Below, one piece after another: positions 1 to 9,171 of a stretch of 64,000 nt of DNA (positions are counted from its first letter, which is position 1; each line of letters begins with the position of its first letter). Made by a program: the position numbers and the translations under genes. This DNA comes from Butyrivibrio sp. WCD3002 (GTDB lineage: Bacteria; Bacillota; Clostridia; Lachnospirales; Lachnospiraceae): assembly GCF_000424265.1 (NCBI RefSeq), contig NZ_AUJO01000002.1, positions 107,289 to 171,288 on the forward strand, written 5' to 3'. A model generated the notes under the pieces. The model worked only from the letters and a program-made list of their open reading frames with translations. It was not told where the DNA came from and did not search any database.

Positions 1-2289
1 ACCCTCTACAGTAGTTTTCGCGATGTCACTTCTCTGAAGGAGATTACCATTCTCGTCGCGCCAGCCTATGAATTCTCTTACATATCCGTTACTGTCCGTC
101 TTTGAATCAGGATCATCAATGTTATAAGTAGAATCGCCGTAAGCCTGTCTTACCGCTTCAGGTTTAGCTGTCTCATTGGATGAAATAAGTGTTACCCCAT
201 CCTCATCAAAATACTCTGTCTTGAATTCCTTAGGCTTCCACTGTGCATAAAATTCTGCACTGGCTATAAGGAATACTGTTTCCTTTTCGCTGTATATCCT
301 ATCCTCTTCACCGGGATTGGGTACAGCTGCCCAACCTATAAATTCATAATTTTCATTTGTAGTTTCAAATGCATCATCATAACTAAGAACTGTGTAATCA
401 TGTCCGGTTCTTACATTATTAACAACAGTAGGCTCTACCGGATCTACCTTTCCGCCATAGTTTGCGTGGTAAGTAACTGAAATATCAGCATTTTTTACAT
501 AACCATCGATGTGGTATGACTTGACAGGATCAGCACTGCCTGATGTATCACCTGCAACATTTTTATAAACAAACCACTTAATATCGCTCCATTCAGCAGA
601 TCTTGTTGAACCTTTATCATCTTTTATTGTAATACCGGTAAGGAGGGAATCATTTTTAAAATCACTGTTTATAGTATCCTTAGGAATAGTGTTGATAACC
701 ATATCAATAAGCCCGGATACATAGGGATCCCACAGGTTATGACGCGAATCAATATTACCCTGTAGCTTGCTATAGATATCAAGTTTATCAAGTTCATACA
801 GGTCATATGCTGTTCCCTGCCATTTCTCATAGGAATAGTTGGGGTTATTTTTTTCAGGATAATATTTGCCCCAATCCTGATTTACTGAGCTTGCAGGAAC
901 AGAATACTGCGGAAGTAACACATAATATGCAACATCTACATAAGATGACTCTGTATTGAAATAAAGGTAAAGAACATTCTTTTCGCTATCGGGAGATACT
1001 TCATCAAGCTTGAGTTTACTTCCCTCAGCTTTTGTATCCAGAACGTAATCTAATCCGTTCAGAGTCAATTTTTCACTGAACTCAGGCTCAAACGGCTGTC
1101 CTACTATAGCTTTGCCGTACTTTTCTACAACAGTCTTGTCACCAATTTTTTCTGTACTGTTGGAATCAACCACAAACCAGGGATTCTTAGAGTACTTGCC
1201 ATTTACACCTCTGTAAGCATAGATTTTATAATCCGCTTCTACACCCTCTGAATCAAGCTGTGCATTTCTGACAATATCAGCGAGAAATGATAAATCAGTT
1301 TCTTCTTCGTCCTCTACAGCTTCAGTCTCTACCACATCCTCAGCATTTATGCTATAAAGAGAAACTGTGTATATTGATAATTCGTTAGTAGAAAATGTAA
1401 CTTCCTTAGGTGTCTCATTAGCAGCCTCAGCCACCTTAGTTACATTTAAAGAATCATTCTCTACATGATAAACAGAGAGCTTAGTATTCTCATCATCTTC
1501 AGTTACCTGAGAGAATTTTACTTCAACAGTGCCAGACTCGGGAAGAACATAACCATCAAGGCTCTGTGAATAGATGTTGATGTCATAGGAAGCTGTCTTA
1601 ACTTCTACATCTGTATTTGTTGTATTCTCAATATCTTCTTCAACCTTTACCTTAATCTGTTCCTCAAGGCCAGCCTCAACTTCCTTTATATCCAATACAG
1701 CATCATCAGGAAGCACTTCAGGATCAGCATAAAGAGATACAAGGATTCCATTAATTTCCTTAGACTCGTTGAATTCCTTCTCTCTAACCTCCTCTACAGG
1801 AGCTTCTGTTGTTGCTTCAGTAGAAGCTGTGCTGGCAGCATCTGCTGTTTTCTCTACAACCGCATCGTCTGCAGGTGCCTCTGTTGAGCCTTCGCCGGCT
1901 GCATCTGCTGTCTCTTCTGCAGAGTCCTCGTTTGATGCATCTGTAGCCTCATCTGTCACACCATCATTGGTCTCATCTGATACTCCCTCAGTAGATTCTT
2001 CCTCTGCTACAGGTGTCTCCTCTACTACAGGTGTTTCTTCTTCGACAGGAGTTTCATCTTCAACAGCTGTCTCATTTTCCTCTACTGCAGATCCCTCTGC
2101 TTCGAGATTTGCAGGAGCTGATTCTTCGTCAGATCCTTCGTTTACGCCTTCTGCCTCAAGAGTCCCATCGGTAATCTCTGTTACTTCAGAAGCTCTTGCA
2201 CCGATACTGTTATAATCTGACGCAAATGTTGACGTAAGAACAATTGCTGCCAACAGTCCGGCAAACTTTCTAGCAATACTCTTTCTCAT
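1..2289 (-). CDS. Large secreted surface protein with InlB-like repeats, C-terminus beyond the window (partial)
   Basis: The frame is open from the ATG at 2289 to base 1, giving 763 residues with no stop, so the gene continues past the window. A GGAGGG site lies just upstream of the ATG. Residues 1-30 (MRKSIARKFAGLLAAIV...) form a signal peptide. Residues 35-170 are a low-complexity acidic stretch rich in Glu, Thr, Ala and Pro, with repeated EET-PV units, typical of a wall-spanning stalk. Around residues 590-763 the sequence shows Listeria-Bacteroides (InlB B-repeat-like) units: Y-x-A-x-Y-G-G, F-I-G-W and F-Y-A-Q-W. The family is a component of large adhesins. The C-terminal anchor cannot be seen. 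It lies downstream of pepD and the pilus locus on the same strand, with no riboswitch in its leader. The function as adhesin is inferred from architecture. Confidence 0.85.
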   Translation of the reverse strand, partial: MRKSIARKFAGLLAAIVLTSTFASDYNSIGARASEVTEITDGTLEAEGVNEGSDEESAPANLEAEGSAVEENETAVEDETPVEEETPVVEETPVAEEESTEGVSDETNDGVTDEATDASNEDSAEETADAAGEGSTEAPADDAVVEKTADAASTASTEATTEAPVEEVREKEFNESKEINGILVSLYADPEVLPDDAVLDIKEVEAGLEEQIKVKVEEDIENTTNTDVEVKTASYDINIYSQSLDGYVLPESGTVEVKFSQVTEDDENTKLSVYHVENDSLNVTKVAEAANETPKEVTFSTNELSIYTVSLYSINAEDVVETEAVEDEEETDLSFLADIVRNAQLDSEGVEADYKIYAYRGVNGKYSKNPWFVVDSNSTEKIGDKTVVEKYGKAIVGQPFEPEFSEKLTLNGLDYVLDTKAEGSKLKLDEVSPDSEKNVLYLYFNTESSYVDVAYYVLLPQYSVPASSVNQDWGKYYPEKNNPNYSYEKWQGTAYDLYELDKLDIYSKLQGNIDSRHNLWDPYVSGLIDMVINTIPKDTINSDFKNDSLLTGITIKDDKGSTRSAEWSDIKWFVYKNVAGDTSGSADPVKSYHIDGYVKNADISVTYHANYGGKVDPVEPTVVNNVRTGHDYTVLSYDDAFETTNENYEFIGWAAVPNPGEEDRIYSEKETVFLIASAEFYAQWKPKEFKTEYFDEDGVTLISSNETAKPEAVRQAYGDSTYNIDDPDSKTDSNGYVREFIGWRDENGNLLQRSDIAKTTVEG

Positions 2290-2374
2290 ATTCCCTCCGT
2301 GAAATTATAAATTTTTTATAAAATCTAAATAAACTTTCTATATTAGTATATGAATTAATTTTTCTTTTTGCACT

Positions 2375-2415
2375 ACCGAAAATGAACAATTTATTTCAAA
2401 ATTCGTACTTGACAA
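2375..2415. repeat. Copy 1 of a 41-bp dispersed intergenic repeat
   Basis: This 41-bp block matches 15155-15195 at 37 of 41 positions and is in the same orientation. It begins TACCGAAAATGAA and ends TTCGTACTTGACA. The ends are weakly inverted (TAC-GAA against TTC-GTA). It lies between pepD and the surface protein gene, about 90 bp upstream of that gene's start. It may be a regulatory site or a small interspersed repeat. Confidence 0.6.
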
Positions 2416-2438
2416 GTATACTTTTCCATGAAACAAGC

Positions 2439-2477
2439 AAACCGCCTGGCTTTTTGAGCACAGGCGGTTTGTATGGT
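2439..2477. terminator. Intrinsic terminator downstream of pepD
   Basis: A perfect 10-bp stem (AAACCGCCTG at 2439-2448 with CAGGCGGTTT at 2461-2470) has a 12-nt loop. The T-run (2475 on) is best for plus-strand reading. In the minus direction the stem is followed by GCTTGTTTC, a weak U-tract. It sits about 45 nt after the pepD stop, so it probably ends pepD transcription. Confidence 0.7.
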
Positions 2478-2515
2478 TTTTTTGTACAATTCCTACAAAT
2501 TTATTGTTTTTTTCC

Positions 2516-4168
2516 TTATAATTCTTTAAGTACAGCGCAAAGATATTCAAATGTTCTTCCGGCAGATGCAACACTTAACTTTTCACCGGTTGAATGAATA
2601 TCCTGCATGTCAGGTCCGATAGATACGCAGTCAAGATTTTCAATTTTTTCTGAGAATAATCCGCACTCCAGACCCGCATGTATAGCTTCTACTCTCATAT
2701 CCTTTTTATAAAGCTTCTTATAAACATCCACCATCTTGTCACGAAGTACTGAATCCTGGCGATATGCCCATCCGGGGTATTCTCCGGAGGTCTCATGTAT
2801 TCCGTCAAAGCTCTCGATGATGATCTCCATTTTGCGAAGAAGTGCTTCTTTTGCAGGTGCTATTGAGCTTCTTACGGAATAATCAAGAAGGAATGCCTCA
2901 TCCACAATTCCGGCACCGGTACTTGCAGCATCTTTTCCTTCGATGGCTCCGGATTTATTTGCAACGATCTTCAGGATTCCAAGATTAAGCGAGGTCTCAA
3001 CCAGGCCATCTATCGAATCACTCATAGCCTGAACTCCGAAAGGCATAGCACAGATGCATCTGGCCAGTTCAATAACCTGAGCACAGGGAATGATTCCGGA
3101 GATAACTTCTCTCTTTTCATGAACCTCTGTAAATGCGTCCACGCTGGAATCAAGGTTAACAGAAGCCATATGTGATACATCTGTCTTTTCAGGCGGAAGA
3201 CTGCTGTCAAACACCTCCTCAACTACGATTGAAAGTCCCGGGTCTCTGTCACCAAGCTCGGTCTTAAAATCATTTTCCACTTTATAAGCTATGGATGAAA
3301 GCTTTCCATAAAGTGAGAAGAAGGATACATCAGGTCCCACAATATTTCCGTGGGTCTGAGAAGCAAGTCCCATAAGCAAAAGCTCTGCCTCGCAATCTGA
3401 AGCTATAGCATTGTCTGCTACGCCGCCGTTTAAGCTTATAAGACCAATCTCAAGAGCATCCGTGATTTCAAGCAAAAGTCTTCCCATGATAACATTGGCA
3501 TTTCCTCTGCCCTTTACTATCATCTCTCCGGAATGACCGCCCTTTAGGCCCTTTACATGAATCTTAACCTTTATACCGCTTCTGTTCTCTCTTGTAAGAG
3601 GAAGATATCCATGGAAACGTGCACCACCGGCACAGCTCACTATCATAGCGCCTTCCTCTTCATTGTCGATATTGATGAGTCTTTTTCCTTCAATATCGTG
3701 ACAATCAAGAGCAAAAGCTCCATCCATTCCAACTTCCTCATTGGTTGTAATGATTACTTCAAGAGGCGGATGAGGTATCTTATCGCTATCGAGAATTGCA
3801 AGACAGTATGCCACTGCTATTCCGTCATCTCCGCCAAGACTTGTATTCTCAGCCCAGATAAATTCGCCATCCGTCATAACCTTAAGGGGATCCTTGGCCA
3901 TATCGATTTTAGCGCCTTTTTCCTTAACAGCCACCATATCCATATGTCCCTGCAGGATAACAGGCTCGTGATCCTCATATCCCTTTGTGCCGGGCTTTTT
4001 GATTACAACATTGAATTCCTTATCCTGACGGACATAGAGATTTCTGTCCTTTGCAAACTTTACAAGAAAATTACTGATCTTCTTAACGTTATATGATCCG
4101 TGGGGGATATTACATATCTCCTCGAACCATTTAAATACTTCTGCGGGTTTTAATTTCTCAAGTGCCAT
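2516..4168 (-). CDS. pepD: Aminoacyl-histidine dipeptidase (PepD, peptidase family M20)
   Basis: The 550-residue product is a cytosolic zinc dipeptidase of the M20 family, releasing the N-terminal residue from Xaa-His and similar dipeptides. The M20 zinc-site motifs are visible: GHMDMV near residue 74, GGDDGIAVA near residue 113 and TNEEVGM near residue 142, where the Glu pair acts as base and ligand. A typical lid/dimerisation domain follows, and PDMQDIHSTGE near the C-terminus supplies the last metal His. The length is slightly above the roughly 485 residues of E. coli PepD. The start is ATG 4168, preceded by AAGGAC. It sits behind the pilus operon terminator and has its own unit. No secretion signal is present. 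Confidence 0.92.
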   Translation of the reverse strand: MALEKLKPAEVFKWFEEICNIPHGSYNVKKISNFLVKFAKDRNLYVRQDKEFNVVIKKPGTKGYEDHEPVILQGHMDMVAVKEKGAKIDMAKDPLKVMTDGEFIWAENTSLGGDDGIAVAYCLAILDSDKIPHPPLEVIITTNEEVGMDGAFALDCHDIEGKRLINIDNEEEGAMIVSCAGGARFHGYLPLTRENRSGIKVKIHVKGLKGGHSGEMIVKGRGNANVIMGRLLLEITDALEIGLISLNGGVADNAIASDCEAELLLMGLASQTHGNIVGPDVSFFSLYGKLSSIAYKVENDFKTELGDRDPGLSIVVEEVFDSSLPPEKTDVSHMASVNLDSSVDAFTEVHEKREVISGIIPCAQVIELARCICAMPFGVQAMSDSIDGLVETSLNLGILKIVANKSGAIEGKDAASTGAGIVDEAFLLDYSVRSSIAPAKEALLRKMEIIIESFDGIHETSGEYPGWAYRQDSVLRDKMVDVYKKLYKKDMRVEAIHAGLECGLFSEKIENLDCVSIGPDMQDIHSTGEKLSVASAGRTFEYLCAVLKEL

Positions 4169-4273
4169 ATTTATGTCCTTTCTATTTTATAGTTTTTCCA
4201 CCTGTTAATAGCTACGGTATGTAAAACTGTTCTTAATATGATTATTCTCAATCGCCTTTTATTCTACCACATA

Positions 4274-4321
4274 TATATAAAAAAACGGTACATATCATCA
4301 AATCGATTGTGATATGTACCG
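4274..4321 (-). terminator. Intrinsic terminator of the pilus operon
   Basis: A 12-bp perfect stem (CGGTACATATCA at 4286-4297 with TGATATGTACCG at 4310-4321) is followed on the minus strand by TTTTTTTATATAT. It lies about 40 nt after the stop of the second sortase gene and should end the pilus transcript. Confidence 0.88.
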
Positions 4322-4362
4322 CTTATTTATTTTCTTCAAAAAGATATCTGAAGCCTGATATA

Positions 4363-5001
4363 TTACTCTTCTCCCGAGACTGCATTCTCAATCTCGTCGA
4401 TAACAGAATCCCCGGAACCGGGCTCTACTGTCTTAACAAATTCGCAGCGAACCGTTACACGGCTAGCACCGCCAATGGTACAGGTAAATACTGTGAAATC
4501 CCACTCACCTTCGTCCATCTTATCTACATCATAGGTTCCTATGGTCTCTGTGTAGGTAACTTCATAATAATACTGTCTGCCATCTATATCAGTTACTATG
4601 ACTGTGTCGCCACTGTTTAGCTGATTAAGCTTGCCAAAATGTCTCTGGTAGTTATGACCTGCAACAATGAGATCATTGGTATAAACAGATCCCTTATATC
4701 TGCAGGGCGAGGTCTTGGCATTCTCAGATGACCACTCACTCTGAATCGGAAGTCTTATGTCTATAGCAGGTATCGTTATGATACCGATAAAAGACTGTCC
4801 ATTTACGTCTACCGCCTTCATCTCTCCTGTGGGTGGCATCTCTGTAGGAACATTGGTTATCTGGGCATCTACACTCTCTAAAAGGTTAGCTGCACTTACC
4901 CCCGCTGAAATATCCTCATCGCGGTTATAGGCAAATATATAGAACGCCAATGCAAAACATACGAGTCCAAGTAATATGGAAACCTTACCTCTGGTAATCA
5001 T
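4363..5001 (-). CDS. Sortase, second sortase of the pilus locus
   Basis: This 212-residue membrane-bound transpeptidase has an N-terminal signal-anchor (residues 5-24), then a sortase beta-barrel. The catalytic triad can be placed at His116 in VAGHNY, Cys174 in FTCT and Arg185 (or Arg181) in RVTVRC. The S-P-C-R-Y-K-G stretch before the His is typical of a Lachnospiraceae/clostridial group that I cannot assign firmly to class A, B or D. It lacks the C-terminal membrane helix of class C pilin polymerases, so the likely role is anchoring the finished pilus or the LPXTG adhesins to peptidoglycan (a housekeeping-like sortase of the locus). It is the last gene of the operon, 118 nt after the minor pilin, with a GAAGGCGG ribosome site. 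Confidence 0.88.
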   Translation of the reverse strand: MITRGKVSILLGLVCFALAFYIFAYNRDEDISAGVSAANLLESVDAQITNVPTEMPPTGEMKAVDVNGQSFIGIITIPAIDIRLPIQSEWSSENAKTSPCRYKGSVYTNDLIVAGHNYQRHFGKLNQLNSGDTVIVTDIDGRQYYYEVTYTETIGTYDVDKMDEGEWDFTVFTCTIGGASRVTVRCEFVKTVEPGSGDSVIDEIENAVSGEE

Positions 5002-5119
5002 TAAATCCGCCTTCCCGGGAAAATATCATCCCGAATATTACAAATACAGGTCCCCCAAAACTTTTCCCCACTTTTTACTTAAGCAGTAAAACAATCCACT
5101 CAAAAAGCATTATCAAAGC

Positions 5120-6340
5120 TCAGTGCTCTTTTCTTCTTTTCTCACTTCTGATTCCGTGAATTATAAGAACCAGTCCAAGAATTGCAAGCACAGGAATCGG
5201 CCACCAAAGCTGGCCTGTCTGAGGCAGTCTTCTAGCGCCGAGAACCTCGGGAAGCTCACCAAGGAAATTCCTTATTGCACCAAGAACCGAAGGGACTTCG
5301 CCGCTCTCGCCTTCTCCGGTTCCGCCTTCAACCTTAACGGACTCATGGCCACCGCCGCCACCATTCTCTTCCTTGTTGCCATCTACATTTCCGCCTTCTT
5401 CGCTGCCACCACCTTCGTCATCTTTTCTGGTGTTAACGATCACATAGCTGGTCTCATTCTGTGTAACGGAAACTGTATAGTTAGCAGCATCAACTTCCTC
5501 TTCTACAGTGAATTTATGTCCCTTTTCATATTTCCAGTCAAACTGCCAGTTATTACTGCTATCAAGGGTAACTGTATCAAACAGCTCACCGTCTTTGTAT
5601 ATCTTTACCTTAATTGATTTAGGTCTCTTGTCAGCAAAACCGTTATCAACCCACTGTTTATAAACCTTGAACTCCTCAGGATCACTTTCAAGCTTAATAG
5701 CTTCGCGCTTAGGCATAACTACTACCTCATAAGAAGCATTCTGCCAGGTTCCATCCCAATTATTACTTCCGGTTTCGTCAAGCATAACCGGGCCGGGAAC
5801 TGATGCGAGAACATCGTAGTAAATATAACGTGTGCCCTGTATTTCAACGGGATCGCTATAACCGTAATAAAGGCCAGTCTCAACTGTACCAAGATTAGCA
5901 AAGCCGTCATCTCCGGAGGTTGCCTCAGCATAAGGAGTAACATTGTTCTCCTTCACACACTTAAGGGCTTTATCGGTTATTTCATCCCACTGCTCATGGG
6001 TTGATATGGAATTCATATCCTCAATATTAAGTCCTAAACCATCAAAAGGAGCTTCCACAGTGAACTCACCGCTTTTAGATATGGATGCAAGCTTGAAAAC
6101 ATGGGCTTTAACGCCTGCCATTTTGCCATAGCCCTCATATTCATAGTAGATACTGAGGGTACCGTTTTTACCTGTATCGATATAGCCGCTATCGTTAGAA
6201 GTAGCATTGGAAGTTTCTGCATTAACATCACTTCCGTCATCGCTCATGGCATTTACGCTGGTAGGCATAAGCAGCATTGCAACGGTACTCACAGCCGCAA
6301 AGCCGCATAATATTTTCCTAAGCTTTTTAGTAGTTTTCAT
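5120..6340 (-). CDS. LPQTG-anchored minor pilin with CnaB domain
   Basis: The 406-residue precursor has a signal peptide (residues 1-31), a central region and a CnaB/SpaA-type isopeptide domain at about 225-310 (Y-K-Q-W-V-D-N-G start). A Gly/Glu-rich spacer of about 50 residues leads to the sorting signal LPQTG at 372-376, a hydrophobic segment and the basic tail RSEKRRKEH. The long flexible spacer before LPQTG is what one expects of the wall-proximal basal pilin. It lies 10 nt downstream of the class C sortase gene, so the two are almost certainly co-translated. The role as basal rather than tip subunit is an inference from size, spacer and position. Confidence 0.88.
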   Translation of the reverse strand: MKTTKKLRKILCGFAAVSTVAMLLMPTSVNAMSDDGSDVNAETSNATSNDSGYIDTGKNGTLSIYYEYEGYGKMAGVKAHVFKLASISKSGEFTVEAPFDGLGLNIEDMNSISTHEQWDEITDKALKCVKENNVTPYAEATSGDDGFANLGTVETGLYYGYSDPVEIQGTRYIYYDVLASVPGPVMLDETGSNNWDGTWQNASYEVVVMPKREAIKLESDPEEFKVYKQWVDNGFADKRPKSIKVKIYKDGELFDTVTLDSSNNWQFDWKYEKGHKFTVEEEVDAANYTVSVTQNETSYVIVNTRKDDEGGGSEEGGNVDGNKEENGGGGGHESVKVEGGTGEGESGEVPSVLGAIRNFLGELPEVLGARRLPQTGQLWWPIPVLAILGLVLIIHGIRSEKRRKEH

Positions 6341-6350
6341 ACACTATACC

Positions 6351-7223
6351 TCAATTACTTCCCTTACTTTTACTTCCCTCAGCCTTTTTCTTTCTTGGCT
6401 TTGATGTGCTTGCCAAGAACCATATAAACAGAATAAGTATTATCGGTGCTGCTATGAAAGGTGCAACTACAAGATAGTTATATCTGGTCGCATCAGCAGG
6501 CACGATTAATTTAGTCTCTTCGTTATAATCAACACGTTTTGCACGAACCAGAAGTCTGTGTGTATTAACACCATAAGGTGTACAGGTAACCAGTGTCACA
6601 TAATCTTCTCCTGAGGATATTCCCAGGCTGCCGGTTTCTTCAGGCAGAACAATGTTGATCTGGTCAACTTCGTATGCAAATGTCTGATCCATTATATGCA
6701 GTAAAAATGTATCCCCGACTATCATCTGGTCGAGGTCGGAAAACAACTTAGAAGACGGAAGTCCTCTGTGTCCCGATAAAACGGAATGTGAATTTGTGGT
6801 ACCTGCAGGAAGTGATGTCCCCGGCAGATGTCCGATACCAACCTGTAAAACTGTCTCATCGACGCCGTGGTATATAGGCAAATCCACTCCGATGTTTTCA
6901 ATCTCAATATGTCCCATGATGCCTGTCCCTGTAGGATCAAGCACTTCATAGTATTCCTTAAGCTCATCATCAGATAGAGCAAAATTTGAACCCTTTTGAT
7001 AAAGGTTATCATTGTACTGATATGCTGCCTGCCAGTATTTCTCGTAATCCTCTGTTGTCAAATTGGCGAGGGCTTCATCATAGGTCGAAATGGCTCTCGA
7101 CTGGTTCTTCGAGTTAATGTAATTACTTACTGACGGGTAGAAAAAAATAGCAAGACCCGCAATAAAAATTGCGAGGAATATGAGGTTTGTTACGTTTTTA
7201 TACCACCTCTTCTTTTTCTTCAT
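6351..7223 (-). CDS. srtC: Class C sortase, pilin polymerase
   Basis: The enzyme joins pilin subunits through LPXTG-to-lysine isopeptide bonds at the membrane. From the ATG at 7223 it has 290 residues, a basic N-terminus, an N-terminal TM helix (11-29), a catalytic core and a C-terminal TM helix (about 250-272), the two-helix layout of class C. The catalytic residues are His152 (SGHRG), Cys214 (TLVTCTPYG) and Arg227 (HRLLVR). I do not see a clear DPW/DPF lid motif before the core. The frame is open upstream to 7328, but that stretch is basic, has no ribosome site and covers a strong hairpin, so I choose MKKKKRWYKN; the GGACGA site upstream is weak. It sits between major and minor pilin genes. 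Confidence 0.92.
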   Translation of the reverse strand: MKKKKRWYKNVTNLIFLAIFIAGLAIFFYPSVSNYINSKNQSRAISTYDEALANLTTEDYEKYWQAAYQYNDNLYQKGSNFALSDDELKEYYEVLDPTGTGIMGHIEIENIGVDLPIYHGVDETVLQVGIGHLPGTSLPAGTTNSHSVLSGHRGLPSSKLFSDLDQMIVGDTFLLHIMDQTFAYEVDQINIVLPEETGSLGISSGEDYVTLVTCTPYGVNTHRLLVRAKRVDYNEETKLIVPADATRYNYLVVAPFIAAPIILILFIWFLASTSKPRKKKAEGSKSKGSN

Positions 7224-7270
7224 TCCACTTCGTCCATATATCTTTCTAAATCTAAATCTTACTTCTAAAT

Positions 7271-7323
7271 GCTGTAATCGTCTGATTACATAGCATACTC
7301 GGGCAGGCAGATGAGCCTGCCCG
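7271..7323 (-). promoter_or_regulatory. Double hairpin between major pilin and sortase C genes
   Basis: Two stems follow each other: an imperfect one, GCTGTAATC with GATTACATAGC (7271-7294), and a perfect 9-bp GC-rich one, CGGGCAGGC at 7300-7308 with GCCTGCCCG at 7315-7323. No U-tract follows on the minus strand, so this is not a classical terminator. It lies about 100 nt after the pilin stop and before the sortase start. Its likely role is to protect or trim the pilin mRNA and lower sortase expression. Confidence 0.55.
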
Positions 7324-7428
7324 GGCATAATATTTGTTTCTATGTATAGTCCGCAGAAACAAGATTCAATTCAAGTAATTTTATTCTGTAAATATTTTGT
7401 ATCGTTTTCTTTAAACTAACTTATTAAA

Positions 7429-9012
7429 TTATTCAGCATCGCTCTTTCTGCGTACTACGAAGAATACAGCAGCAGCTACGATGAGAAGTCCACCAACGAT
7501 GTAGAAGATTGTTGTACCAATTCCACCTGTTGAAGGAAGAACTACTCCTGATTCATTGACTACATCATAACTAAATGAACCTTCGGCTGTGTCTCCTGTG
7601 ATTGAAATGCCACCACTTGTTGTAATACCTGTAAGCTTAGGATCATCTGACTCAAGCTCATGTTCAGCATTGATTTTGAATTCAATGGGATTAATTGCAT
7701 TGAAGCCTGTAGGAACTTTAGTCTCTTCAATCTTATATTCGCCTGCATCTAATCCTTTAAAAGCAAATACTGAATCTTTAACATCACCATTATCTGAAAC
7801 TGTCTTAGTAGGATTTGTGTTTCCCTGTCCGTTAAGAGTTGTTACATCAACCCATTCACCATTTACTTTTTTGTAAAGTTTGAAGTCAGCACCTGTGAGG
7901 GGCTTATTGTCTCCATCAATCTTGTTGAAGATTGCCTGATACGTAAATACAATGTTCTTATCCCAAGGTGTCTCACCTGTTCCTTCACCATTCGGGTTGT
8001 TACTGAACTTAACCTTGTACTGGTTAGGATTTCCAGCTGAACCAAGAACTGCATTTTCATTAAGTGTTGCAGTATACTTAATTGTAACAACAGATTCTGC
8101 TGTTAATGAAGGAGCTGCCGTCTTAAGATTTTCTACTGTAGCCTTATAAACTACACCATCATCATATTTTGATTTCTCACCTGAAGCAGAAAAGCTAATA
8201 GCTGTGCCGTCGACTTCAGTGCCATAGTAAATTTTAGCATCGCCATTATATGTAAGGCCAGCAGACATATCATCATAGAACTCAACTGTATATGACTTGT
8301 AATTAGCATAGTCAGCAGGAAGTTTAAATGTAAGTGTATAAGGAACGCTATCACCAAAATCATAGTCAGCAGAATCCTTAAGTTCAGAATGATCATCAGC
8401 ATCTGAATCATTCTGATCGTCTACGTGCTTCTCGTGCTCAACTGTGCCATTCTTAGGAGTGATTTCATAATCCTCGTTAAGTACTGTAAATACGTAAAGT
8501 GTATAACCCTCTTCACCTGTTAATGTGTTATCCTTGTCTTTAATAATGTAGTAACCTTCTACAAGACTTACGGATGTCTGTCCATCATCAGCATTTGAAA
8601 GAACAGCAACGGGTTCTGAATCAAGCTTAACAAACTGCTTTAAAGCTGTTATCTTGGCCTGATCATCAGCATATGTTGTCCCTGCTATATCAGAAAGACT
8701 CTTAGCATCAGCCTGGCTGATCTTAGCTCCTGTTGTACCTGTTTTGGCATTTGTTCCATATGCAAGATCTGCAAGCTGTTTACTGGTACTATCATATCTA
8801 CCTGTAAAAATCTGATAAATCTCATACTGATGTTTTTTAGCTGCAGTTTTTGAAATACTTACTGTATGGCTAACCGGTGTAGTTGTTGTAGTTTCAGTAT
8901 TTTCTGTGCCTGAGTTATTGATGGGTGTTTCATCTGCAAATGCTGTCATGCTGGAACCCATAATAAGAGTTGCAGCAAGAATACCTGTTAATAGTTTCTT
9001 AAATCCTTTCAT
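7429..9012 (-). CDS. Major pilin (backbone subunit), LPSTG-anchored, isopeptide-forming
   Basis: The 527-residue precursor resembles SpaA-type backbone pilins. It has a signal peptide (1-26, ending AFA), a pilin-type motif TPKNG at 185-189 with Lys187 as likely linkage residue, a fimbrial isopeptide D2-type domain (about 200-360) and a CnaB domain (about 360-485). The E-box YKIEETKVPTGF is at 426-437 and the sorting signal LPSTG at 492-496, followed by a membrane helix and RRKSDAE. It is the substrate of the class C sortase encoded next. AAGGAGAGAGG precedes the ATG. Strong hairpins lie in both flanking spacers, which fits a separately stabilised, abundant mRNA segment. Confidence 0.92.
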   Translation of the reverse strand: MKGFKKLLTGILAATLIMGSSMTAFADETPINNSGTENTETTTTTPVSHTVSISKTAAKKHQYEIYQIFTGRYDSTSKQLADLAYGTNAKTGTTGAKISQADAKSLSDIAGTTYADDQAKITALKQFVKLDSEPVAVLSNADDGQTSVSLVEGYYIIKDKDNTLTGEEGYTLYVFTVLNEDYEITPKNGTVEHEKHVDDQNDSDADDHSELKDSADYDFGDSVPYTLTFKLPADYANYKSYTVEFYDDMSAGLTYNGDAKIYYGTEVDGTAISFSASGEKSKYDDGVVYKATVENLKTAAPSLTAESVVTIKYTATLNENAVLGSAGNPNQYKVKFSNNPNGEGTGETPWDKNIVFTYQAIFNKIDGDNKPLTGADFKLYKKVNGEWVDVTTLNGQGNTNPTKTVSDNGDVKDSVFAFKGLDAGEYKIEETKVPTGFNAINPIEFKINAEHELESDDPKLTGITTSGGISITGDTAEGSFSYDVVNESGVVLPSTGGIGTTIFYIVGGLLIVAAAVFFVVRRKSDAE

Positions 9013-9072
9013 TTAACCTCTCTCCTTTTTCGATTGAATCTTGTCTGTTCTAGACGTTTAAAGCTTCTTTAT

Positions 9073-9162
9073 AAGTGCAAATGAGCACTTTGTTTTGATA
9101 TGCCTTGCGGCATCAAAAACCTTTGTGGTTTAGTACCTGCAGGGAGAAGTCCCCGCAGTACT
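9073..9162 (-). promoter_or_regulatory. Three consecutive stem-loops in the major pilin leader
   Basis: The 159-nt spacer between the adhesin and pilin genes holds three hairpins: AAGTGC/GCACTT (9073-9090), an 11-bp stem with one bulge (TTTTGAT-TGCC with GGCA-TCAAAA, 9093-9118) and a 12-bp near-perfect stem (AGTAC-TGC-GGG, 9132-9162). None has a U-run on the minus strand. They may be processing or 5-prime stabiliser structures. I do not see a convincing promoter here. Confidence 0.5.
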
Positions 9163-9171
9163 TAGTAGTTT

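Noticed and set aside
1769-2215. Plus-strand ORF rich in Ser, Ala and Val
   Set aside because: It is the antisense of the acidic low-complexity stalk of the edge surface protein. The same effect explains 13796-14326 and 57339-57632. None has a fitting ribosome site or known domain.
2516-4168. pepD as part of the pilus operon
   Set aside because: A strong intrinsic terminator at 4274-4321 separates it, and the gene is housekeeping.
7224-7328. Longer N-terminus for the class C sortase
   Set aside because: The additional 35 residues are Arg-rich, lie over a strong hairpin and have no ribosome site. The fold starts at MKKKKRWYKN.
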